Below, piece after piece: positions 1 through 11,999 of a stretch of DNA of 64,000 nucleotides. The position numbers and the translations under genes are program-made. Under the pieces are notes generated by a model that saw only the letters and a list, made by a program, of their open reading frames with translations, had not been told where the DNA came from and did not search any database. Numbering within the stretch: the first letter of the stretch is position 1; each line of letters begins with the position of its first letter. Source of the DNA: Papiliotrema nemorosa (taxonomy: Eukaryota > Basidiomycota > Tremellomycetes > Tremellales > Rhynchogastremaceae); assembly GCA_032158125.1 (NCBI GenBank), contig JASKOT010000001.1, positions 930,001 to 994,000 of the forward strand, read 5' to 3'.

Positions 1-231
1 GCATGTCAAGGTGCACTCCTCGTCGTCTTCACGCGGCGTAGATGGCTGGGTAGCCACTGTCGAATGGGCGAAGTGGAGATACGAGTGGGGAATGACTGGA
101 ATTTCAGCCGACTAATCCCTCGGCTTTGATCATCGTGTTTCATCATCTTACATCTCGACTTACCACTGAGTAGCCCTTGGCAGAGCTCATTTGGTGTTTC
201 TGCTATCATAGTGGAGCCTGTGCACTGTACA

Positions 232-3200
232 ATGTCGACCGAACACCTTTTGGGTGATGTGGGGCTCATCCTCGAAGCGCTCATGGGCACAGCGGACGAT
301 CCAAGGCAAGAGTGAGTACTGCTCCCCCTGCCTCTCGTCTTGTATACATTCAAGTGTGACGTGACATGCCAAATCTGACTTTATAGAGCCGAGAGACATC
401 TCCGTGGTTTGACTCTGCAAAATCCTGGAGATGTCTTATTGCTTCTCGCTCAGATTGGTGCTCAAGGCGTCGGCGGGTTTCAGCTGGATGTGAGTGAACC
501 TGGTGCAGTCACAGTCTATAATGTACTGATGTAAGCAACGTTTACTAGCCTTGATCCTGCTCAAACGACTGGCATTTACCGATCTACCCGGCCTGTTCCT
601 CAATGATAATAGTCAACATGCGACTTCACCTTTTGATGTGGTTGCTGAACGGACCAAAACGAGGATAGAGACGGTGCTGTGCGCTGGACTGAAAGATGAG
701 ATGGATTCTCGAATGCGACGTGGATTAGGTACATGTGTAGCGTCATGGACTCAAGAGAGCTCTTCAAGGATGAGTGAGTTGCAGATTCACCTTGTGGTTC
801 CAAGACCAAGCTGATGAGAAGGACCGTGCATGTCTTTCCCACCTGTTCTGCTGGAACTGTCCACCTCGGCAGACCCGACTTTCCGCTTCACCCCGTTTCA
901 GCTGTTGGATCTTGCCCCGACACTCTTGGTCGATAGCATGAGGGATCCATTACCTCCCCCTCAATTGGCTAGAATGCTGTTGGCCGGGATGAGCGATCCC
1001 AGTGTGGATGTACGTGTAGAAGCGCTGAAAGCAATGAGGAGCGTGGTAATGGAGGGTCTGACAGGGAGAGAAAGGGAACAAATAGGAGACGGACTAGTCC
1101 ATCAGGCTTTCGCAGTGAGCCTGTCTAATCGCAACATCTTAAAGTCCGCTCACTCGGGTAGACGTTACACCAGATTCCTTTCAACCTACTCTCGCATGCG
1201 CTAGGACCGTTGGTGGATCTCTCTTCGACGTATCCCAGCTTGTTCCACAAATCCTTGACCACGATATTGCCCTATCTCCTCTCACTCACTTCGCCCCCTC
1301 AAGTACCGTACACCCAATATGCATTCTCGCCATACCCTCCGTCAAGCTTGGACTTTGAGGCATACGAGGAGATTGCCAACCCAGCAACCGAGATTCTGCT
1401 ATCTCTATCTGAGTTGCGTAGACTGCAGGTCCTGGATTGGGAACATGGCAGAGCGGGCAAGGAGCTACTAGGCCTCTTGACGCAGCGCTTGGTCGTAGCC
1501 TTGGCGGACCAGGGAGAAGATTCCAAAGACTGGCTGGAAGCGGATCAAGTGAGTTATCGGGTGACCTACCGCTGTTTGAGCTTATCGTAGCTTGACGAGG
1601 AGGATGAACTCTATCCAAGTTTCTCGGAGGAAGCTCTAGACAGATTGGCAATGTCTTTGGGTTAGCCTTTCGCCAAAGTGCAATCTTTTGACTGACCGTA
1701 TCAGGGGGCGAAACGATACTACCAGCTTTATCGCATCATGTCCCGCTTTTACTGCAGGAATCAGACTGGAGGTGTCGATACAGCGCTCTGATGGCTGTGG
1801 CGAGTACAGCAGAAGGCTGCGTCGAGGTGAGATATCTTGAGGCATCGGGTCGTACATGAGATCTTACACTCAGGAATTCCAGCCCAGACTCCAGGACATC
1901 CTCACGTACGATCGCCTTCCTCGTCAAATTTAGTATAACTCATGTGTGACAGGCTTATTTCACCTTCGGCAAAGGACTCGCATCCGCGAGTCCGCTACGC
2001 TTTCTTGCAATGCTTAGGTCAATTGTGTCAAGACCTCGACGTCAGTCGACTAGGGCTTGGGATGACAGCGCTGACAACATACAGGGGGAAGTGCAGAAGC
2101 GATTCCCAAAGGAGGTTCTGGATATATTGCTACTACTGCTCTCAGATCCGATTGCGAGGTAATTACACTTCGAGCATCTTCAATCTCCAGCTCACGGTCT
2201 CCTAGAGTCCGCGCACATGCTGGCGCGTGCATGGTCAATTTCTTCAATGATGCCGACATCTCGGCGCTCTCCAGCCTACTGGATCCTATCGTCAAGACAC
2301 TCGTCAATGCGTTTGCTCAAGGTCCGACATACGTTCAAGAACAGGTTTTTGCTACCTTGTGTGAGTCTGCGAGATTGGTACAGTGGGCGGACTGAGACGA
2401 TAGCGAGTATATCGTCGCACTCCGAAGTGGACTACACTCCTTATTATCGTGAGCACTTCAAATACGCATCGACGAGCAGTACTGATACGGTCTGCAGGCC
2501 AGACTTTGGATCTTGCGATTTCGGTATTGTGCACTCCACCAGAGGATGATCGGCGACGTCTGGTAGGCAGAGCGATGGAGTGCGCGACCTTGACAGGTGC
2601 GACCGGAGACATCTCCCTTGAGGCTCGCTGACAGCTCAGGTCTCGGGATTGGCAAAGCTGTGAGCTGAGAGGACCTGGTCATTCGTGAGCTGATTGAAGA
2701 CGTTTTCTGGCGATGCTGTCAAGGTCGCCGCACTTCTGATCAGTATACAGAATCAAGTCACTTCAAGCGATGATCCACGGACGGCTTATTTGTTTGAAGG
2801 CGAGTCTTTCTGATGATTTTGGATACGTTGCTAATATGGCAGCATGGGCTAGTCTGTGTCGATCGTTGGGCTCAGACTTCAAGCCGTTCCTTCCACATGT
2901 CATACCTCCCCTTCTCCAGGCGGCCGCCTACGTTCCTGCTTCTGACAACTCGAGCCGTAGGTCTTCTGCGATAAGAATGTACACACGCTGATTATCAAAG
3001 AAGAGGGTTTTGCGTCCAAAAAAGATGATGAAACGCTCGCCAATGGTGCTTCAGTCCATACCGCCGAAATGGACGAAAAAGTACTGGCATTCGACAACCT
3101 GAATGTGTATGCGTATATGATGCGATCAGATTTCGAGCCATACCTCGGTCAATGCATGGAGCTCAGTCTTGGTGCCTTGACGTTTTCACATTCCGAGGAT

Positions 3201-3827
3201 GTTAGAGAGGTGAGGCGTTTGCTGTCCGACCGGTCACGTCGAGAACTGACTTGCAGGCTGCGGCTTTGTATGTGGAATCTGACTTGCGCCTCGGAACTGA
3301 CATCTAGCCTGATTCCTGCCCTGCTGCAGGTCGCGAAAGAGTCTAGCGCATGGAAGGAAGCATCTGGACCGTTACAACAAGTGTTTCAAACCGTCATCAA
3401 TGCCATTGCCAAAGAGGTCGACTCTGGCTACCTAGCTTTGCTGTGAGTGAACAATTTGTGACCTCGTGTCAGTTGGCTCATGACAAGTCTCAAATCGTTC
3501 ACCGATTCGATACACGTGATTGGCGTTGCGCTCCCACATCAGCTTAGCTCGCACCTAATTCGAGCGTGCAATGGCCATCTGACCGATCTACGGGCGAGGC
3601 GAGAAGACCGATTAGCCCAGGATGAGTTTATGGACGAGGGCGATAGGCAGATTTACATGGAGGAGCAGGATGAAGAAGGGGCTGCGCTGGATCACATGTC
3701 CAAGGCGTTGGTGATGATGACAAAATATGATCATGGTGTCGAGGTCGGACGGGCAGTGGTAGAATTGTGGCAGAAGATTGCTCAAGTGAAGAGTATGGCC
3801 CTGGGTGGGGCGGAGGGGTATGAGTAG
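232..3827 (+). CDS. KAP121: Karyopherin beta, Kap121/importin-5-like nuclear import receptor, apparently short at the C-terminus
   Basis: The spliced product is an all-helical HEAT-repeat protein. Kap121/importin-5 receptors carry cargoes such as ribosomal proteins through nuclear pores and release them on binding Ran-GTP. Matching stretches include the acidic loop near 1595-1640 (D-E-E-D-E-L-Y-P followed by E-A-L-D-R-L), the H-P-R-V-R-Y-A repeat near 1980, and the K-V-L-A-F-D-N-L block near 3080, in family order. I chose the ATG at 232 because it opens an exon (232-310) ending at a GTGAGT donor with an in-frame continuation near 387. There are many short introns. The protein stops soon after the acidic stretch at about 3640-3690, whereas family members continue for roughly 200 more residues of HEAT repeats. 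The next gene begins 279 nt downstream, which leaves no room for them. The family call is firm; the paralog assignment is less so. Confidence 0.85.
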
Positions 3828-4106
3828 ATGAGACTGGGTCGGAGAACGCTTGACGACTTTATGAATGGATGACTCTTCCTCGTGCATGATGAGCGTCTGG
3901 TCGAGATACAAGAGCGAGGATCAAGGGTTGAGAGACCAGGTCGATGTTAGAAGTGAGGGGGTTGGAGGTGGGTGGTGAATATCTGGAATTAACAACAACC
4001 GAGAATCACGTCATGTCCAGAAAAGTTGGAATCACCCCTTCCCCCTTGGCTCAAGAGCGACCTCGACACTTGTTGTTCATACTGACCATCTGAAGTACAC
4101 ACAAAA

Positions 4107-4951
4107 ATGGCCACCAACATTACTTTCCACCCTGGTAGGTCTATCCTTCCGGATCTCACGCAAGAGCTCATGTGGTAGGCGCAGTAGGACAAGATGAGCG
4201 AGGAGAGCTTTTGGGTCAAAAGGGAGCTACCATCTGGCTCACCGGTTTATCAGCTTCCGGCAAGGTGAGCCCCCATTCCACGCATAGGGACATTCGATCG
4301 ATGTGGACTAGATGGAGGATGGATGGCTGATTTGTTAGTCTACCATTGCTACGGCGCTCGAACAGCATTTGTTGCATAAAAAACTGCATGCGTACAGGTT
4401 GGACGGGGATAATATCCGATTTGGACTCAACAAGGATCTAGGATTCGACCCAGCTTCTCGAGTTGAGAATGTGAGTCTACTAACCACGATCACAAATTAT
4501 ATTGGAGCTGAGAGGGGGCTAATGGTCAGATCCGAAGAATAGGAGAAGTTTCTCTTTTATTCTCCCTCTCTTGTACCCTCACCTTGACGGCCTTCATCTC
4601 GCCTTACCAATCCGACAGAGATCTCGCTAGAACTCTGCATCAACAACATAATCCCCCTATCCCCTTTATCGAAGTCTACGTCGATGCCCCACTGTCCGTC
4701 GTCGAGCAGAGAGATCCTAAAGGTCTGTACGCCAAAGCTAGAAAGGGCGAAATCAAGGGTGAGTCTTAGTAACGCTTGCTGGTGGATATTGCTCATGCCC
4801 AGAGTTCACGGGTATCTCTGCCCCTTACGAAGCTCCCGCCAAGCCGGAAATCCACATTCGAACAGACGAGGTCGACGTCGCGGGTGCCGTCGCTCAGATT
4901 GTCAAATACCTCGAAGAGCAGGGTCTCATCCCCGCCGGATCTTCCGCATAA
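4107..4951 (+). CDS. MET14: Adenylylsulfate (APS) kinase
   Basis: This cytosolic enzyme phosphorylates adenosine 5'-phosphosulfate to PAPS, the second step of sulfate assimilation leading to methionine and cysteine. The spliced protein has the P-loop G-L-S-A-S-G-K (split after K by an intron at 4264), the [12 protein letters not shown] substrate motif, the I-R-R-I-G-E-V-S helix, F-I-S-P-Y, the [11 protein letters not shown] loop, and [12 protein letters not shown] near the end. These are in the normal order and the length is normal for a single-domain fungal enzyme. The start at 4107 is followed by a short exon and a GTAGGT intron; the TAA ends at 4951. In the helix after E-V-S the usual K-L-F-A-D-S-C reads L-L-F-S-L-S-C, a mild oddity. 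It converges with the verprolin gene. Confidence 0.95.
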
Positions 4952-5173
4952 TTTATTTCTCACGTAGACAAATCCCCAGACTCTGCAAATGCATGCTCTG
5001 TCTCTTCTATTGTCGGTATCAACAGGTCACCCAAGATAGACATGAAAAGGCGAGGAGGCCGACCCAAGTCTGTGTCATTTTTTACGCTTTGAAACCGATC
5101 CCTCCCCCTTCAGCTCTGCCACTCGCATATGTCCTGATACGATCAGTCTTATTCCTCGCAATACACGATCGAC

Positions 5174-6938
5174 TCACTTGTGTCCACCATGCCATGGTCG
5201 AGGTGGGGGGAACATGCCTTTCATGGGGAATGTCCAGGTGCCGACAACCGCAGGTGGTTCAGGGACCTCGTCATGGTCATATTGCTCATCTCCGTGACCA
5301 TTGGCTCCTCCGTTTGTCGAGTTTGTCATAATGGGCGGAGCTAATGGTGCTCTACCCGTACCAGGTGGCGGTGGTGGCGGCGCAAATGTTGTCCCTCGCG
5401 GCAACGGCTTTGTCCTTTCCGACGTCTCGATCGTCGAAGTGGGTCTCGGTCCAACTGGAGGGGCCATGGGAGGAGGTGGAGGTGGATTGCTGGGTGCTCT
5501 CGATCTCGCCGCGGGACTCAGGCCCGCGGGGAGTGGAGGCGGACCGTCGTCCTCATCCTGCTGTGTCGGTGCAGGAGCGGGCGGTAATCGAGGAGCCGCA
5601 GGCGGCATCATGCGGGATGTAGCAGCTGGAACGGGTGGAGCTGGTGGGGCAGGAGGTGCTGGCGGTGAGGCATTTGACGGTCGGCGCGGCGGAGTGGGGG
5701 CGGCCAACGAACTGCTGGAGGGCTCTCGGGGAAATGCCGGGGGTAAAGTACGAGCAGGACTCGATGTGGAAGGTGTCCGAGACGGCAACGCAGGTGGCCC
5801 TGTAGGTCGAGGAGGAGGTGGTGGAGCCCGCTAATTGGTCAGCTGCATAATCCAGCATTCGAAGGGCCATGCAACCTACAGGTGGGGTGTCCTGAGTCGA
5901 AGGGCGAGCGGGAGGTGGAGGGGGTACACTTCGCTAAAACTTGTCAGTGGCACGTGACTAAGCCTTACGAGTTTCACTTACGCCTGGAGCCGCACTGTTT
6001 GGTCTACTAGGTAGCGAAGGAGCGGACGGCCGGCCTGGAACTGGAGGTGCGGCAGTGGAGGTGGGTCGAGCCGGAGGAGGAGGGGCTGCAGATCTGGAAG
6101 GTGGTGGTGGAGGCTTTCGTGGTATGGCGTGAGAGCTATGACTTCAGCGTACTATGGTGAGACAACAAGCATTTTGACTCACGCCTTCGCTGCCGGGGGC
6201 GGTGGAGGTGCTGGAGGTCCTCTTGATGGGGTCGGAGGGGCCGGGGGAGGTACAGGCGCAGATCGAGAGGGCGCTGAAGGGGGTGGCGGAGGTGCTGGTG
6301 GACCTCTTGATGGCGGACCTCCCGAAGGCTGCGGTGGAGGAGGTGCTGGTGGGACAGGTGTGCTTCTAGTTGGAGGTCCTGATGGTGGGGCGGGAGGAGC
6401 TGGCGGTCCCCGCTTGGGTGGACCTCCAGGTGGTGGTGGAGGCGGGGCCGGCGGTGCTGCTGAGGGTCTTGAAGGAGCAGAAGGAGGCGGTGGAGGAGCT
6501 GTAGGGGCAGCAGAAGGTTTCGGTGGTCCTCGACTTGATGGAATCGTCGGTGGTTTAGCCAAGTTGGACGGTGCAGCTGGATGGTCAATTTCAGTCAAAA
6601 TCCATCGAAAATGAACATACCATGTCCACTTTCACCCGCTTTCTTGAGTTTGGGCATTCCGCCAGCAAACATACCCGCTAGTTGGGCGGCTGGACTATCG
6701 GCAGCAGGTGGAGGAGGCGCAGAAGCCGGAGGAGGTCTAGGTGCACCCCCTCCTCGGCTACCTCCTCCTCCTCCGCCTCCACCGGCCCCAACTACGCTGC
6801 CAGTGACCTGCGGAGCTGATTTATCGACAGTCTGAACCTTCTTCAGGCCCTTGCCAGCTGCAAGTGTCAGCCATATGCGGTATTGGGCAAAGTGTGACAC
6901 GACCAACATTGAATCTGCTTCAAGAGCGCTGCGTCCAT
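5174..6938 (-). CDS. VRP1: Verprolin / WIP-like actin regulator, proline-rich
   Basis: Verprolin binds actin monomers and WASP, and supports Arp2/3-driven actin patches and endocytosis. The first exon (ATG at 6936-6938) starts M-D-A-A-L-L-K-Q-I-Q. It splices to G-K-G-L-K-K-V-Q-T-V-D-K-S-A-P, together giving a WH2 actin-binding motif. A Gly-rich linker leads to M-F-A-G-G-M-P-K-L-K-K-A-G, matching the WIP segment just after its WH2. Next come long polyproline tracts (about 6180-6600 and 5300-5800) and a C-terminus T-F-P-M-K-G-M-F-P-P-P-R-P-W that resembles the WASP-binding end. A stop lies in frame a few codons upstream of the start, so the protein begins directly with WH2 and lacks the N-terminal polyproline block of animal WIP. 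The introns around 5840-6130 are not fully resolved. Confidence 0.88.
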
Positions 6939-7291
6939 GTTGGCTGATCGCTGTGGATGTCACGCGTTGATGGATTGCGGCTTCCGATGAGCCGATAGCG
7001 ATTCTGGCGACTGCCCCTAGAAAGATTCGTGGAAGTACAGTACGAGGATGCTGGACGGCTTTGTGGACAATGAGATATGTGACAGTGCAGTGCAGAGAGA
7101 TGGGATGACGTTCGCCCCTTCTCGGTGCACGGAATCAAAATCCCACCACCACCCAGAGCATCCCCCCCCGCAGCCCTCACACCTCTTTCGGCCAATCTCA
7201 CCGTTCATACTCGTGCTCGATAGCGACAATACGGCACTCAGCTAGATCCCTAGGGCAGACAGAGTAGGACTCGGGATCCTCAGGTTACAGC
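6939..7291. promoter_or_regulatory. Divergent intergenic region between VRP1 and the membrane-protein gene
   Basis: These 353 nt separate two outward-reading genes and must hold both promoters. I see no convincing TATA box, tRNA or further coding exon; C-rich stretches occur near 7140-7190. Confidence 0.6.
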
Positions 7292-8156
7292 ATGAGCTTC
7301 GCACCTTGTGAGTTATCGACGGCTCGACTCATGTTTCCTTCCACGTTCACCCATTGTGAGTCGAGATTGATAGTCAGACCAACCACCTCCGGACGTACCC
7401 TCGACAGATCCCCCAGAGACATCTCGATCATTCCTCGGTGGGAAATCCAAAGGCAAAGCGAAAAGACCCTGGTTCAGTCGGTACGTCAGCTTCGCCCTGT
7501 CACCCCTTCATGCTCGAGTCTGACTACCAGTGATCAATCCTCATACAACACATATCAGTCTGGAGGGAGTTTGACAGATCCCACATCTGTACCTGCGGCA
7601 TATTCGAATGACCCGGAATCTTCAGCTTATGCGACTGGGTCAGGCGGGATCAACGAGGGAGCTTATCTAAACGGAGGCGGTGGAGGGGTAGAATCGGACA
7701 GAGCGAATGCGTGGGAGAGTCGATTCGGATGGAGAATCGACGTCATGGCTGCAGTAGCCTACCTCGGAGGGCCTATTACAGGTGAGAGGATACAATTCGT
7801 CCTCATCTCGGTGAACTTCCAGCTAAAGCGGTGTAGCGTTGCTGTTCCTCATCTTGGAAACGCAGAACGACTATGTGCGATTCCACGGTACGTGGAGGTC
7901 TCGCGAGTGCAAAGCTATGAGCTCATAGACAGCTTACCAATCTGCATTGTTAACTTCACCCTTGCTCGCCATCATCCTCCTCTTCAACTTGTTGATACCC
8001 TTCCCACACTTCTTGCGCGTCCTTATAATCCTCGGCTCGGTCGGAGTCACAGTCTACACGGCCTTCAGAGCGTGGAAGGATGCGCAAGAGGGGTTGAGTC
8101 GGTACTGGCTGCCCTATATTGGGGAGATTGCCGAGAGGTGGGTCAGCGAAGAATAG
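7292..8156 (+). CDS. UPF0132/DUF4870-type small integral membrane protein
   Basis: The spliced protein starts M-S-F-A-P-Y with a polar, Pro/Ser-rich cytosolic head including a K-G-K-A-K-R basic patch. A Gly/Ser linker near 7660-7700 follows. The membrane domain reads R-I-D-V-M-A-A-V-A-Y-L-G-G-P-I-T, then A-L-L-F-L-I-L-E-T, D-Y-V-R-F-H-A-Y-Q-S-A-L-L, and two more hydrophobic helices separated by I-P-F-P-H-F. The A-Y-L-G-G-P and V-R-F-H-A-Y/Q-S signatures are those of the UPF0132/DUF4870 (Tic20-like fold) membrane proteins, whose function is not known. The first exon is only 16 nt and ends at a GTGAGT donor. The TAG is at 8154-8156. A frame stays open through several introns, so the exon structure rests on splice signals and family motifs. 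Confidence 0.8.
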
Positions 8157-8302
8157 ATGGCGTCAAGCGTAATCCACGGTTGGGGTTACCGCATGAACAA
8201 GGGGTATCTAGTTGTTAATGTTCTATTATTCTTCTTATTTTGCCATTACAATGCATGCATATGTCTGAGCCGATCGGGGTGGATTGAAACCAAGGGATCG
8301 GC

Positions 8303-10003
8303 ATGCAAGGTATAAGGGGTAAAGGGCCCCACCGTTACCGACCAGAACGAACGGTCGAGTGCAATTCGAACATTGCCTTCATTAGTCACTGTATCATAGG
8401 TATCTCATTGCCCAACATACCGCTCCCCAATGTCAGAATAAAGACACGCTCTCGTAGTCCACCTCTGAGCTCGACATCGTCCCGCCGGTCGGGTTTTGGA
8501 TCATGGTTGAGCTCTTGGAAGTGGCTACGAGGGGGCAGAAGTATTGTGAGTCTTCCTTCCCCTTTTTGCCTATGAGTATTGACAGGTAGCAAATCCCTAT
8601 CATACGCGATAATGGCCTCACGATCCCCCTCATCCCCCTTCTCCTCCTCTTACTTGCCGCTGGTCTCTTCATGGTCACGCTCCGTCCATCCTCAGGCCCT
8701 CAAATACCACCAGGAATGACACACTCGCCATTCCGTATAGACTCTCACCTCTTCCTGGATCCTCCACCGATAAACACCCCATCCTATCTCCCAGCTCCTG
8801 TGTCTCCGAAGAAGAAGGGGATGGTGGTGCCCAATGCGGTGCATTACGTCTATGGCCTCAAACCCGTGAAAGAAGGGGAACAGGCGGAAGAGTTGCCTTA
8901 TTACGCGTATCTCGCTATGAGGTCTGCTTTGCTCAACTTGCAGCCGGAGAAGATGTTCTTGTAAGTCAAATACGACTCGTATATCTGTCTGTCTACATGC
9001 CCCGTGTTCTATTCCATCCATTCTGACATATGAAAAAGGAGAGACGAGGTGGAAGCGGAGGGGACGAGTCCACTCGGAAAGGGTTTCGCTGATACAATAG
9101 CCATTACGAGCACTTGCCAACTGGACCTTGGTGGAACCTCATCGAGCCCGAATTGACCTTGATCAAAACCGTAGTTCCCGATACATACCTCGGTAGACCT
9201 CTCAAACATTTCGCCCACAAAGCGGATGTGTTGAGGTTATTGGCGATGAAATATTCTGGAGGGATATATCTCGACATAGACATGTTTGTGTAAGTCTTGA
9301 CTTGCTCGACAGTGATGATGACTGTCCTGATGATCAGAGTGAAATCGTTCGATGATCTACTGTACTACCCTACAACATTAGGTATGCAAATGTCACCTCA
9401 CTCTGAAGCGACAGCACTCGAACCTCAGGGTCTTTGTGTGAGTTTGACTCTGCCGCATCCCTACCTATGCTGATGTACAGAACGCTGTTATTCTTTCGGC
9501 TCCACATTCGACATTTATCGATAGGTGGTTAGCCTCGTACGAGACATTCGACGACGCATCCTGGGATCACCATTCGGTGGAAATGTCTTGGGTAGGTGTG
9601 GTCTGCCTTCCTTGGCCACACCGAGGAGAAACAAGCTTATCAACAGGAACTCGCCAGGCGGTACCCAAACGAGATCCAGGTCTTATCGAATCGAGCTTTC
9701 TTCTACCCAATGTGGCATGGGAACGAGATTGAAAAGACGCATGAGAAGGACGAGCATGACTTCAGGGCGGTAGGGCAGTACGCCTACCATGCCTGGGAAA
9801 GTCTAGCTATGAAGTATCTGAAAAACCTGTCGCCAAAGTCGATACGCGAGGAGAACAATAGCTTCAACAGGCTTGTCAGGCCGTAAGTGACTACAGCCGC
9901 GCCAATGTACGCCAAAATCTGAGACTGATGGGACAGCTACATCGGACCGAAAGACGACGAAGTCTACGCCAAATGGATCAAGGCCGATGGCGCAGAATCT
10001 TAG
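8303..10003 (+). CDS. GT32-family (DXD) glycosyltransferase, type II membrane protein
   Basis: This is probably a Golgi enzyme that transfers a sugar from a nucleotide donor. A Ser/Arg-rich cytosolic tail precedes one membrane segment (L-I-P-L-L-L-L-L-L-A-A-G-L-F, about 8625-8670). The lumenal domain has the GT32 layout: V-P-N-A-V-H-Y-V-Y-G, then H-K-A-D-V-L-R-L-L-A-M-K-Y-S-G-G-I-Y-L-D-I-D-M-F-V with the D-I-D metal site near 9270, then N-A-V-I-L-S-A-P-H-S-T-F and W-H-G-N-E near the end. At least six introns are visible. The start is the weakest point: the ATG at 8303 is in frame with the tail, but an extra 5' intron cannot be excluded. Donor, acceptor and linkage cannot be read from the sequence. 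Confidence 0.82.
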
Positions 10004-10079
10004 TAAGATCTAATGATCAATCATGCATTTGCGCATCGATATCACCCTTCCCCTATCCTGATGCTTTTCTCTGCCTGCT

Positions 10080-11999
10080 CTAGACCAGCCTCCTGTCACC
10101 GCTTCGGACCGTCCTTGTGAACTCATCCTCATACTGCGTCGTCGCTGCGTCGGCCACTGATGCTTTTCGAGATGCAGCGTTGGCGTTTGAAGCCGACGTT
10201 TCAGCTTGTGACGACCTTTTAGGTTTGTCAATCGCCCGTTGGATAGCTTGTTGCAGTTGATTACCGATATCAGGCGACACGTCTTTGATCGGCGTCGGAC
10301 CCTTCTCTGCTCCTAGCTGATTGTCCCTCGCGACCGGTGCAGAGCTCGGAGCGTTCTCCATGGGCTTCTTCAACGCAGCCTCTGCCTCGGCTATCAATCT
10401 TTGCGTACCCTCCTTTTCATCGATATGCCTCAAGAGGTCGCCGAGACCCTTTGCTTCATTCTTCAGCGCTTCGCTCTCCTTTTCGAGACGCTTCTCATCC
10501 CATCCCATCTCGCCGCCGGTCCATGCTGATCCGACGATAGACTTCCACGATCTTCCCTTGAGCTCCTGCGAGATCTCATCCTTGAGCAGTCGAGCGGTTC
10601 CGACACCTCGATAGCCGAACCAGGTGTAAACTTGCACTAGGGAGGCACCAGACTCGGCCATTTGTATGGCGTCTGATCCGGACGAGATCCCACCGCAGCC
10701 AATGATAGGTGTCGAAGGAGGCAAGAGGGGTCTGAGGGTCTTCAAAGCATCGAGCGCGTATGGGAACAAGGGTTTACCGGACAGACCTCCTGTTTGTCCT
10801 TGGTTATCTACCAAATGAGCTATTCCATCTAGAGTCCACGAGTCGGACGTGACTCACCAGAAAGCAACCTTAAACCTTCACGCCGGATAGTCGTATTGCT
10901 AACAATCACACCGTCTACCCCGCTCTTCCTCACTGCAGCAGCTACGTCCCCCAGCTCGTCCTCATTCAAATCACAAGCCACCTTGACCGCAATCTTCGGT
11001 AGACCTTCCGGGCTCTTTATCCTGTCTCGTTCTTCGACCACTTCGCTCAACAGCTTTGTCAGGATCTGCCTTCCTTGAAGAGCACGCAGACCAGGTGTGT
11101 TGGGACTGGAGACGTTGATGACCACAACATCGGCATAGGGTCCCAGGGTCCTCACGCCTTTCACATAATCCTCGTTTGAATCCGCTGACGAGGTCTTGTT
11201 CTTGCCCAGGTTGACAGCTAGAACATGTCCCGGTCGTAGTGATCGAGGGATGTTGGCAGGTGGAATGGGAAGGGATGGAAGTGGGTAAGGGAATGATGAG
11301 GGATTTGACCGAGCGAAAGATTGTATTCGAGCTCGAAGTTGTCCGAGGGCTTGACCATGTCCGAGAGAATTGAAACCGTACCGATTGATACAAGCTTGGT
11401 CTTCCTCGAGCCTGAAGAATCTAGGGAGGGGGTTTCCAGGCTAAGCATCAGGCACATGATCTGATTGATACGCATTCGAGCTTCTTCTACTCACTTGAGG
11501 CTCTGGTGTGACACTTCCGATCTCGACGTACCCGAAACCAAGGTCGAATAGTCCATCTATGGCCTCGCCATCCTTGTCAAACCCCGCTGCCATTCCGACT
11601 GGGTTGCTGATGGGCAGCCCGAAAATCTACAAGCAGTCAGATATCCATGTTCAACCTGATCTTGTGACCACCCACCTCGATGCCTAACTCGGGTGTGTCG
11701 ACACCTAGATCTTTTGGCCGGAGGAACCAAGGAGCTCCAAGAACCCGGACAGCGAGTCTGTGTCCGACTTCGGCATCGTATAACCTCACAATGGGCATCA
11801 CTATATGCTCATGGAGCAATGACCTCGAGTCGTAGTAGTATGCCACAAACGCCACAGATCCACCTAGGACCAGCGTTGTAGAGAGGAACCGCCGGGGCAA
11901 GGATGCAGCCGAGGAAGCATAACGTCGTCCCGCAAGAGGTGCAGGGGATGCACTGGGTAGCCTACTGGCGGCTCTGATGAACGCCCTAGTGAACGGCAT
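10080..11999 (-). CDS. DHODH: Dihydroorotate dehydrogenase, class 2 (mitochondrial)
   Basis: The enzyme oxidises dihydroorotate to orotate in pyrimidine synthesis and passes electrons to ubiquinone at the mitochondrial inner membrane. The N-terminus is an Arg/Ser/Ala-rich presequence followed by a membrane segment ([13 protein letters not shown]). The class 2 helix region follows with [12 protein letters not shown]. The FMN barrel shows [13 protein letters not shown] with the catalytic Ser, [19 protein letters not shown], and [13 protein letters not shown]. After the barrel there is a polar extension of roughly 100 residues (about 10080-10430 in genomic terms) that is not part of the enzyme fold. 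The ATG is at 11997-11999. The gene is divergent from CDC11. Confidence 0.93.

Noticed and set aside
6129..6614. Plus-strand Gly-rich open frame opposite the verprolin gene
   Set aside because: It is the antisense of the proline codons (CCN read as NGG) and has no start context, splice logic or family match; the same holds for 5301-5834.
7292..8218. Single uninterrupted 308-codon reading of the membrane-protein gene
   Set aside because: It reads through introns with clear GTGAGT donors and loses the membrane-domain motifs, which appear only after splicing.
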